A DNA stretch of 5,233 bases, from assembly GCA_008668455.1 (NCBI GenBank), contig RQCD01000189.1, positions 1-5,233 on the forward strand, written 5' to 3'. The notes under the pieces are model-generated. The model was not told the origin of the DNA. It worked only from the letters and a program-made list of their open reading frames with translations, and searched no databases. Every line of letters starts with the position of its first letter. Position 1 is the stretch's first letter. Below, in pieces: positions 1 to 5,233 of the stretch. The translations under genes and the position numbers were made by a program. The stretch comes from Clostridia bacterium. Lineage in GTDB: Bacteria > Bacillota > Clostridia > UBA1381.

Positions 1-687
1 CTTGTATCCTTTATGAAGGATAACGGCCTTATTTTTTCCGCGATCTGCGGAGACCTCGGACAGGGGTTCGGAAATGCGGAGAAAAATCCTGCTTTAATTG
101 AAAAATCAAAGCGGATTATGGATTTGGCGCTGGATCTGGAATGCAATATTGTCACCACGCATATCGGTGTTGTTCCGCAAGACCCAAAGCACGATCGGTA
201 TAAAATCATGCAGGAGGCTTGCTTTGAATTAAGCCGCTATGCAGACGAGGTCGGAGCGCATTTTGCAATTGAGACCGGTCCGGAACCGGCAAAGACCTTA
301 AAAGGCTTTTTGGATTCCTTAAATTCAAAGGGTGTTGCGGTCAATCTTGACCCGGCAAACCTGGTGATGGTGGTAAAGGATGATCCGGTTGCAGCAGTAC
401 ATACCTTAAAGGACTATATTGTACACACACACGCAAAGGACGGCAACAACCTCTGCGATTGCAATCCGGAGGTCATCTACGGTGTAATTGATCATGATAC
501 CATTGCCTACAGCACACCGTTTGAGGAAGTACCTCTGGGCGAGGGCAGCGTTGATTTCCCGAGCTATTTAAAGGCGCTTGATGAAATCGGCTACAAGGGC
601 TTTTTAACCATTGAACGCGAATGCGGAGACAACCCGGCAGCCGACATTGAAAAAGCGGCAGTATTCTTAAAAAATTTAATCAAATAA
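1..687 (+). CDS. sugar phosphate isomerase/epimerase family protein (TIM barrel), 5' end outside window
   Basis: The frame is open from base 1 (LVSF precedes the first ATG at 13), and the family should have another 40-60 residues with the first barrel strand, so the true start lies upstream and the ATG at 13 is internal. There are 228 visible residues. This is the xylose isomerase-like / AP endonuclease 2-type TIM barrel, normally about 270-290 aa. Likely divalent-metal ligands are visible (visible numbering): Glu91 in AIETGP, Asp117 in NLDPAN, His142/His144 in VHTHAKD and Glu205 in LTIERE; His54 in VTTHIG also fits the active site. A loop at about residues 147-175 contains CDC and precedes the PLGEGSVDF strand typical of the family. 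It ends in tandem stops TAA-TGA, 13 nt before the dehydrogenase gene. By family it would isomerise or epimerise a (keto)sugar, sugar phosphate or inositol derivative in the cytoplasm. The family call is firm; the substrate is unknown. Confidence 0.88.
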   Translation, partial: LVSFMKDNGLIFSAICGDLGQGFGNAEKNPALIEKSKRIMDLALDLECNIVTTHIGVVPQDPKHDRYKIMQEACFELSRYADEVGAHFAIETGPEPAKTLKGFLDSLNSKGVAVNLDPANLVMVVKDDPVAAVHTLKDYIVHTHAKDGNNLCDCNPEVIYGVIDHDTIAYSTPFEEVPLGEGSVDFPSYLKALDEIGYKGFLTIERECGDNPAADIEKAAVFLKNLIK

Positions 688-688
688 T

Positions 689-695
689 GAGGTGA
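689..695 (+). promoter_or_regulatory. ribosome binding site deciding the dehydrogenase start
   Basis: GAGGTGA lies 5-6 nt before ATG at 701. An alternative GTG start at 692 would sit inside this Shine-Dalgarno and have none of its own, so 701 is preferred. The site overlaps the second stop (TGA, 688-690) after the upstream gene, which fits re-initiation by ribosomes finishing that gene. Confidence 0.8.
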
Positions 696-700
696 ACGCG

Positions 701-1759
701 ATGGAAAAACTGAAAGTTGCAGTCATTGGTGTTGGTTCTATTTCCGGCTGCCATATCGACTGGTATCTGAAAAATCCGGAGGTAGAGCTTTATGCATTCT
801 GCGATCTGGATGAAAAGCTGTTAAAGGAAAAGGGCGAAAAATACAATATTACGAGACTCTACACCGATAAGGACAAAATGCTTGCTGAACTGCCGGAGCT
901 CGACGCTGTCAGCGTCTGCACCTGGAACAATCAGCATGCTCCCTGTGCAATTGCTGCGCTAAATGCCGGCAAACACGTTTTATGCGAAAAACCAATGTCG
1001 GTAACGGTTGCGGATGCAATTGCGATGAAGGAAGCCGCAGACAAACACGGTAAACTCTTAATGATCGGCTTTGTCCGCCGTCATGGAAATGACGCAAAAG
1101 TTATCAAAGACTTTATTGAGGGCGGCGACCTGGGTGAGCTCTATTACACCAAGGCAACCTATTTAAGACGAGATGGTAACCCCGGCGGCTGGTTTGGCGA
1201 CAAATCACGCTCCGGCGGCGGTCCTTTGATTGATTTAGGAGTCCATGTCATTGACTTGGTCCGCTACCTCTCCGGAAATCCGAAGCCGGTTTCAGTTTAC
1301 GGTGCAACCTTCCAAAAGCTTTACAACCGTCCCGGAAAGATCGGCGCACCGAAGTATCTTTCAAGCTCCGCAACCGATCATGATATCTGCGACGTTGAGG
1401 ATTTGGCAACTGCACTCATCCGCTTTGACAACGGCGAGGTACTCTCTATTGAGGCGGCGTTCAGCTTAAATATCAAAGAACCGACCGGACAGGTAGAGCT
1501 TTTCGGAACAAAGGCAGGCGCAAAGCTGGATGACAAGCTGGAAATCTATAACGATATCCACAACTATCTGACCAATGTTACCTTCGACGCTCCGACTGGA
1601 TTCACTATGGATGCATTCGAAAATGAAATCAACCACTTTGTAGACTGTATCCGCGGCAGATGCGAATGTATTGCCCCGGCGGAGGACGGCATTGAAATCA
1701 TGAAGATTTTAAATGCGGTCTATGAATCTGCAAAGACAGGACATGAAGTCATTCTCTAA
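701..1759 (+). CDS. Gfo/Idh/MocA family NAD(P)-dependent oxidoreductase
   Basis: The product is 352 aa, the usual full length for the family. An N-terminal Rossmann fold begins at KVAVIGVGSISG (residues 5-16, glycines 10 and 12). Asp35 at the end of the second strand (AFCDLD) suggests NAD+ rather than NADP+. The CEKPMS motif (Glu96-Lys97-Pro98) supplies the conserved lysine. The C-terminal alpha/beta domain carries GGWFGDKSRSGGGPLIDLG (162-180) and the catalytic pattern Asp178-x-Gly-x-His182-x-x-Asp185. Family members oxidise or reduce a hydroxyl of sugars, glycosides or inositols, passing hydride to or from the nicotinamide. ATG 701 is chosen over GTG 692 because the Shine-Dalgarno precedes it. 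It lies between two isomerase-like genes with 13-nt gaps, so its product is probably the substrate of, or is made by, one of them. The exact substrate cannot be read. Alternatives include inositol 2-dehydrogenase, glucoside 3-dehydrogenase or a deoxysugar dehydrogenase. Confidence 0.93.
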   Translation: MEKLKVAVIGVGSISGCHIDWYLKNPEVELYAFCDLDEKLLKEKGEKYNITRLYTDKDKMLAELPELDAVSVCTWNNQHAPCAIAALNAGKHVLCEKPMSVTVADAIAMKEAADKHGKLLMIGFVRRHGNDAKVIKDFIEGGDLGELYYTKATYLRRDGNPGGWFGDKSRSGGGPLIDLGVHVIDLVRYLSGNPKPVSVYGATFQKLYNRPGKIGAPKYLSSSATDHDICDVEDLATALIRFDNGEVLSIEAAFSLNIKEPTGQVELFGTKAGAKLDDKLEIYNDIHNYLTNVTFDAPTGFTMDAFENEINHFVDCIRGRCECIAPAEDGIEIMKILNAVYESAKTGHEVIL

Positions 1760-1760
1760 A

Positions 1761-1766
1761 AGGAGG
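1761..1766 (+). promoter_or_regulatory. strong ribosome binding site of the third operon gene
   Basis: A perfect AGGAGG lies one base after the TAA of the dehydrogenase gene and 6 nt before ATG 1773. It fixes the start at 1773. The in-frame ATG at 1713 lies inside the dehydrogenase gene and would add 20 residues before the canonical EISVSSYSF first barrel strand. Confidence 0.9.
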
Positions 1767-1772
1767 ATCTGC

Positions 1773-2645
1773 ATGGAAATTTCAGTCAGCTCCTACTCGT
1801 TTCAGGCTTTGATTAATGCCGGAACGATCACACAGGAGGAAACGCTTTTAGAGGCGCAGAAGCTTGGCTTTCGCTATATTGAATTTACCGATCTGACCCC
1901 CTGTGAAAATTACAGCTATGAGGATCAGGTGGAATCTGCAAAGAGAATCCGAAAAAATGCAGACGCGCTTGGAATTAAAGTAAATGCTTACACCATTGGC
2001 GCAAACCTCTATCAGGAAACCGAGGAGGCGCGCAAAGATGAGGTAGAACGCATCAAAAAGCAGCTCGACATTGCAAAAATTCTGGGTGCGCCGGTGCTTC
2101 GGCATGACGCATGTTGGCAGCTCGGAAAAACAGGAAATTCCAGAAGCTTTGACCTGATGCTCCCGACAATCGCAAAAAGCGCAGGAGAAATCACCGAGTA
2201 TGCACAAACGCTTGGCATCCGTACCTGTACTGAAAACCATGGCTATATCGCACAGGACAGCGACCGGATGGAACGTCTCTTTAACGCAGTTGCACACGAT
2301 AACTACGGACTCCTGGTGGACATGGGAAACTTTGTCTGCGCAGATGAACCGTCTGCCCATGGTGTTTCAAAGCTTGCCCCTTATGCGGTTCATGTGCACG
2401 CAAAGGATATGCGCGTACTGCCGGGGGATTCCGGCGCACAGGGCGGTATGACGCGCGGCGGTAATATTTTTCAGGGAACCGTGATCGGTGAGGGACAAGT
2501 ACCCATCCGCCAATGCCTTCGGATTCTGAAGCAGGCGGGCTACGACGGCATTGTCTCCATTGAATACGAAGCCGGCGGCGATTGCCTGGACGGTATTAAA
2601 CGCGGAAAAGAAAATCTGGAACGGTATATCAAAGAGCTATCATGA
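1773..2645 (+). CDS. sugar phosphate isomerase/epimerase family protein (TIM barrel), second copy
   Basis: This complete 290-aa protein matches the normal family length. The first barrel strand is EISVSSYSF (2-10), followed by strands near LGFRYIEF (31-38), IKVNAYTIG and APVLRHDA (106-113). Putative metal ligands are Glu154 (CTENHG), Asp183 (VDMGNF), His207/His209 (VHVHAKD) and Glu264 or Glu266 (VSIEYE). A glycine-rich loop (about 218-235) leads into the VIGEGQVP strand, and the C-terminal helix ends in KELS. The family is xylose isomerase-like / AP endonuclease 2, which includes hydroxypyruvate isomerases, inosose dehydratases, tagatose/psicose 3-epimerases and the large subunits of C-glycoside-cleaving enzymes. 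It differs clearly from the first isomerase of the operon in the residues around the ligands (TENHG versus IETGP, VDMGNF versus NLDPAN), so the two probably do different steps rather than being a recent duplication. It is the last gene of the operon, with a terminator hairpin a few bases after its stop. The family call is firm; the substrate is unknown. Confidence 0.92.
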   Translation: MEISVSSYSFQALINAGTITQEETLLEAQKLGFRYIEFTDLTPCENYSYEDQVESAKRIRKNADALGIKVNAYTIGANLYQETEEARKDEVERIKKQLDIAKILGAPVLRHDACWQLGKTGNSRSFDLMLPTIAKSAGEITEYAQTLGIRTCTENHGYIAQDSDRMERLFNAVAHDNYGLLVDMGNFVCADEPSAHGVSKLAPYAVHVHAKDMRVLPGDSGAQGGMTRGGNIFQGTVIGEGQVPIRQCLRILKQAGYDGIVSIEYEAGGDCLDGIKRGKENLERYIKELS

Positions 2646-2711
2646 AAAAGGAAGCGCACCCAACGGCGTACTTTTTGTACTCCAGACGGTGCGCTTTCTG
2701 TATCTTTTTTT
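2646..2711. terminator. bidirectional intrinsic terminator between convergent operons
   Basis: The perfect 9-bp stem AAGCGCACC (2652-2660) pairs with GGTGCGCTT (2688-2696). It extends to about 12 bp (2649-2660 with 2688-2699) if one G-U pair is allowed. The 27-nt loop holds a small inner hairpin, GTAC (2668-2671) and GTAC (2677-2680) around TTTTT. Reading plus, a seven-T run follows at 2705-2711 and would end the sugar operon. Reading minus, the A-run at 2645-2649 becomes a T-run directly after the stem and would end the rho-trmN6-rsmI transcript. The gap is only 76 nt and holds nothing else. Confidence 0.82.
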
Positions 2712-2721
2712 GATATTCCTT

Positions 2722-3564
2722 TTATTCTTCTATATGATAAGCCTGATAAACCTCTCGTTTCGGAACGCCGCGTTCCTTTGCAGCTTCTTTGATTGCGTCC
2801 TTTTGGGAAAGACCGGTTTGGATCAGGTGATCCACATGCTCCCGGACTGTCCATGCCATCCAGGGCTGTTCCTCCTGCTTTGTATTCTCGTCTGCACCCT
2901 CCACAATTAAAACATATTCACCGCGCGGTGTCTGTTCCTGATAATATGCCACCGCCTCAGAAACGGTCATGCGGAGAATTTCCTCATGCATTTTTGTCAG
3001 CTCACGCGCCAGGGCAATTTTCCTGTCTCCGCCAAACACCTTGGAAAGATCGTCTAGGGTTGTCCGCAGCTTATGCGGCGCTTCATAGAAAATCAGAGTA
3101 TGGGGATCATTTTTTAGACTGTTCAGATGCTCATGCCGATGCCGCTTATTGACCGACAAAAATCCTTCAAAGGAGAATCGGCGCGTAGGCAATCCGGAAA
3201 GAATCAGCGCATTCACCGCCGCAACCGGTCCCGGAATTGAGGTGACCGGGATATTCTTCTCAATACATAGCCGGACTAAATCCTCTCCCGGATCAGAAAT
3301 TGCCGGCGTTCCTGCATCCGACACCAATACCACCTGTTTTCCATCCTCCAAAAGAGAAATCAAATATGTGCCCTTTTCCGCCTTGTTATGCTCATGATAG
3401 CTTGTGAGCGGCTTTGCAATCTCAAAATGATTTAAAAGCTGGATCGTCCGGCGTGTGTCCTCAGCTGCAATCACATCCGCACTCCGAAATACCTCCAGAC
3501 ATCTTGCAGAAACATCCCCAAGATTACCGATCGGTGTTGCACACAAATAAAGCGTTCCTTTCAT
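2722..3564 (-). CDS. rsmI: 16S rRNA (cytidine(1402)-2'-O)-methyltransferase RsmI
   Basis: This complete 280-aa protein has the usual RsmI length and belongs to the tetrapyrrole-methylase (SAM-dependent) fold. The family signatures appear in order: LCATPIGNLGD (7-17), AAEDTRRT (33-40), VSDAGTPAISDPG (81-93), SIPGPVAAVNAL (109-120), FEGFLS (132-137), IFYEAPHKL (158-166), ALARELTKMHEE (184-195) and RGEYVLIVEG (214-223). The C-terminal tail (about 237-280) is a small helical domain typical of the family. The enzyme 2'-O-methylates C1402 in the decoding centre of 16S rRNA, next to the base N4-methylated by RsmH, and this tunes start-codon choice and decoding fidelity. Its ATG overlaps the TGA of trmN6 (ATGA, 3561-3564), and AAAGGG at 3572-3577 lies 7 nt upstream. 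It is therefore translationally coupled and last in the rho-trmN6-rsmI operon. No key motif is missing. Confidence 0.97.
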   Translation of the reverse strand: MKGTLYLCATPIGNLGDVSARCLEVFRSADVIAAEDTRRTIQLLNHFEIAKPLTSYHEHNKAEKGTYLISLLEDGKQVVLVSDAGTPAISDPGEDLVRLCIEKNIPVTSIPGPVAAVNALILSGLPTRRFSFEGFLSVNKRHRHEHLNSLKNDPHTLIFYEAPHKLRTTLDDLSKVFGGDRKIALARELTKMHEEILRMTVSEAVAYYQEQTPRGEYVLIVEGADENTKQEEQPWMAWTVREHVDHLIQTGLSQKDAIKEAAKERGVPKREVYQAYHIEE

Positions 3565-4298
3565 TCTGAATCCCTTTCATATATTCTTTTTAATTCTTCC
3601 GTTTCTCTGCCGTCCTGATCTCTCAAAACAAGCGGCGGCAGAATCCGCAGTTCTGTTCCTCCGTACAGAAGTCCCTCCACTAAAAACAGAATCGGCGGAT
3701 GATTTTCTGCCGGGTAAACCATCCGCAGCCGCTTTGGTTCAATCCGGTTAGCGCGCATTTGGGTCAGTACATCCACCAACCGTCCGGGACGATGTACCAT
3801 CAGAAGCTTTCCACCCGTTTTTAAAAGCCGTGCCGATACCCGGATCACATCTTCTAAGGAGCATGTAATTTCATGACGTGCGATCAGCTTTGTTTCAGAC
3901 GGATTTTCAATTGCCGCACCGGCGCGCATATAAGGTGGATTGCATGTGATCAGATCAAAGCTCCGCACCGGATAATACTCCTCCGCATGCCGGAGATCCC
4001 CCTCTAAAAGCTCCACGCGATCCTCCAGTCCATTTAAAAGCACTGATCGCTTTGCCATTTCCAAAACATCATGCTGAATTTCCAGACCGCAGATTTTTTT
4101 TGTTTTCGTTTTATGTGATAATATGATCGGAATAATTCCGTTTCCGCAGCAGAGATCCAGCGTCTGCCCGGAGGGACCATCCTTTGCAAAATCTGCTAAC
4201 AGCACCGCGTCCGTCCCGAACCGAAAGCCGTTCCTTTTCTGAATCAGCCGCAAACCGCCAAGCTGCAAATTCTCTATCGTTTCTTTATCGTTTTGCAT
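3561..4298 (-). CDS. trmN6: tRNA1(Val) (adenine(37)-N6)-methyltransferase-like protein (TrmN6/YabB family)
   Basis: The product is 245 aa, normal for the family. A Rossmann-type SAM methyltransferase is visible: the entry motif GFRFGTDAVLLADF (24-37), motif I LDLCCGNGIIPI (47-58; LDLGxGxG is commoner, so the CC is slightly unusual), acidic Glu73 in CGLEI, and motif IV CNPPY (119-123) typical of enzymes methylating an exocyclic amino group of adenine. The HEITCSLEDV block follows at 142-151. Characterised relatives modify A37 of tRNA1(Val); the exact tRNA here is inferred. The preferred start is ATG 4298, inside the end of rho (14-nt overlap), with a weak GGTG at 4309-4312 ten nt upstream. An in-frame TTG at 4307 would give 248 aa, but that GGTG is only one base away from it. 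The stop overlaps the rsmI start. In Bacillus, yabB (this family) and yabC (rsmI) are also near neighbours, which supports the call. Confidence 0.87.
   Translation of the reverse strand: MQNDKETIENLQLGGLRLIQKRNGFRFGTDAVLLADFAKDGPSGQTLDLCCGNGIIPIILSHKTKTKKICGLEIQHDVLEMAKRSVLLNGLEDRVELLEGDLRHAEEYYPVRSFDLITCNPPYMRAGAAIENPSETKLIARHEITCSLEDVIRVSARLLKTGGKLLMVHRPGRLVDVLTQMRANRIEPKRLRMVYPAENHPPILFLVEGLLYGGTELRILPPLVLRDQDGRETEELKRIYERDSE
3572..3577 (-). promoter_or_regulatory. ribosome binding site of rsmI
   Basis: On the minus strand, AAAGGG sits 7 nt before the rsmI ATG, inside the last codons of trmN6. It confirms the 280-residue start, which also begins at the canonical KGTLYLCATPIGN. Confidence 0.75.
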
Positions 4299-5233
4299 GC
4301 TTATCAATCACCAAATCCACTAAATCCCGATTATTGGAGGTTGTTTTTAAATACTGCATGATAATGCTCATACTGTCTACCGGCGTCTGACGGCTCATAT
4401 CCCGGCGCAAAAGCCAGACAGCCTCCTGCTCGTGCGCGGTAAGAAGGGTTTCCTCCCGGCGCGTTCCGGAACGCTGAATATCGATTGCCGGGAAAATCCG
4501 CCGCTCCTGTAAGCTGCGGTCGAGCTTTAATTCCATGTTGCCCGTTCCTTTAAATTCCTCAAAAATGACATCATCCATCCGGCTGCCGGTTTCCACTAAT
4601 GCCGTAGCTAAAATCGTCAGGCTGCCGCCCTCCTCAATATTCCGCGCTGCTCCGAAAAACTTTTTCGGCTTTACCAGTGCGTCCGGATCAAGACCGCCGG
4701 ATAAAGTTCTTCCGGTTGGGGTAACGGTCAGATTGTATGCGCGTGCCAGACGCGTGATGGAATCTAAAAGCACCACAACATCCTTTTTCTGTTCCACCAG
4801 ACGGCAGGCACGCTCTAAAACCATCTCTGCAACCTTGGTGTGGTTTTCCGGTGTCTGATCAAAGGTGGAATAGATCACATCCCCATTGACTGAGCGTTTC
4901 AGATCGGTAACCTCCTCCGGACGCTCATCAATCAATAATACAATTAAATATACCTCCGGATAATTTTCTGCAATCGACTGGGCAATCTGCTTTAAGAGTG
5001 TGGTTTTTCCTGCCTTTGGCGGCGCTACAATCATACCGCGCTGTCCTTTTCCGATGGGGGCAAGCAGATCCAGAAGTCTCGCCGCATATCGGTCTCTCTG
5101 TCCGTTTTCCAGGCGCAGCTTCTCCTGCGGATAAATTGGCGTCAGCTTTTCAACCGGACGGCGCTTTAAGGCAACGTCCAGCGGATCGCCGTTAATCGTT
5201 CGGACGAACAGCAGCGGAGAATATTTATCCTCA
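4285..5233 (-). CDS. rho: transcription termination factor Rho, 5' part outside window
   Basis: The 3' end of rho gives 315 visible residues. The frame stays open to the right edge, so the ATG at 5034, which lies just before the Walker A segment, is internal and not the start. The missing part is the N-terminal domain and the RNA-binding cold-shock domain; the visible part starts at its linker (YSPLLFVRTINGDPLD). The ATPase core is complete (visible numbering): Walker A APPKAGKTT (70-78), LIDERPEEV (100-108) with the catalytic Glu103, Walker B VVVLLDSITRL (152-162), Q-loop LSGGLDPDAL (177-186), R-loop TGSRMDD (215-221), FKGTGN (227-232) and the arginine finger in RSGTR (254-258). The hexameric helicase translocates along nascent RNA and stops untranslated transcription. 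The Asp-Glu-Arg and Asp-Ser residues known to line the bicyclomycin site in E. coli Rho are present. The stop (4285-4287) lies inside the start region of trmN6. No rpmE follows, unlike many Bacillota. Confidence 0.97.
   Translation of the reverse strand, partial: EDKYSPLLFVRTINGDPLDVALKRRPVEKLTPIYPQEKLRLENGQRDRYAARLLDLLAPIGKGQRGMIVAPPKAGKTTLLKQIAQSIAENYPEVYLIVLLIDERPEEVTDLKRSVNGDVIYSTFDQTPENHTKVAEMVLERACRLVEQKKDVVVLLDSITRLARAYNLTVTPTGRTLSGGLDPDALVKPKKFFGAARNIEEGGSLTILATALVETGSRMDDVIFEEFKGTGNMELKLDRSLQERRIFPAIDIQRSGTRREETLLTAHEQEAVWLLRRDMSRQTPVDSMSIIMQYLKTTSNNRDLVDLVIDKHAKR

Noticed and set aside
1848..2360. A 170-residue open frame on the minus strand opposite the second isomerase gene
   Set aside because: It lies wholly inside a well-supported gene on the other strand, has no ribosome binding site or recognisable domain, and is rich in Cys, Phe and Ile as expected of an antisense shadow.
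2540..2910. Open frames on both strands running across the terminator (2540-2854 minus, 2551-2910 plus)
   Set aside because: Both cross the hairpin and overlap the ends of two real genes. The apparent hydrophobic stretch in the plus frame (FLYLFLIFLLFFYMI) comes from the T-rich terminator tail and the rsmI 3' end, not from a membrane protein.
2793..3397. Two plus-strand frames inside rsmI, and similar ones inside rho and trmN6 (4184-4390, 4535-4858, 4998-5195)
   Set aside because: All lie opposite strongly conserved coding sequence, lack start signals and show no domain.
4285..5034. A short 249-residue Rho starting at the ATG at 5034
   Set aside because: The frame continues upstream to the window edge with clear Rho sequence (LLFVRTINGDPLD, APIGKGQRG), so this Met is internal, just before Walker A.
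1..5233. Search by eye for CRISPR repeats, tRNA genes, insertion-sequence ends, phage or toxin-antitoxin genes and riboswitches
   Set aside because: Nothing seen. Coding sequence fills nearly the whole window, and the only gap above 20 nt is the 76-nt terminator region.

Overview
The window looks like chromosome from a low-to-mid-GC Gram-positive of the class Clostridia, probably a gut-type relative of Lachnospiraceae or Oscillospiraceae. This rests on GC content near the mid-40s to 50% by eye, strong AGGAGG-type ribosome binding sites, very tight gene packing, a firmicute-like Rho, and a trmN6-rsmI pair of the kind known from Bacillota. The genus cannot be fixed from the sequence alone. Two convergent operons meet at one compact bidirectional terminator. 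There are no RNA genes, mobile elements, CRISPR arrays or long non-coding stretches.

Left half, plus strand (1-2645): the end of a carbohydrate-catabolism operon. It holds a TIM-barrel sugar phosphate isomerase/epimerase cut by the left window edge, then a Gfo/Idh/MocA NAD(P)-dependent sugar or polyol dehydrogenase, then a second, quite different TIM-barrel isomerase/epimerase. Both internal junctions have exactly 13 nt between stop and start, and each carries a clear Shine-Dalgarno, so the genes are almost certainly co-transcribed. An oxidoreductase flanked by two metal-dependent isomerase-like proteins suggests oxidation of a sugar, glycoside or inositol to a keto form, followed by isomerisation, epimerisation or elimination. 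The substrate is not readable from the sequence. Inositol-type pathways and the 3-keto-glycoside / C-glycoside cleavage pathways of gut bacteria use these families.

Middle (2646-2721): 76 nt holding a GC-rich hairpin with T-runs on both sides, able to terminate both operons.

Right half, minus strand (2722-5233, read right to left): rho (5' part outside the window), trmN6 and rsmI, in that order of transcription. rho and trmN6 overlap by 14 nt with the preferred start, and trmN6 and rsmI overlap by 4 nt (ATGA), which implies translational coupling. This is a housekeeping information-processing operon: transcription termination factor Rho, a predicted tRNA adenine-N6 methyltransferase, and the 16S rRNA C1402 2'-O-methyltransferase.

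Nothing in the window clearly amounts to a wholly new system. The most interesting part is the isomerase-dehydrogenase-isomerase cassette, whose substrate is unknown.
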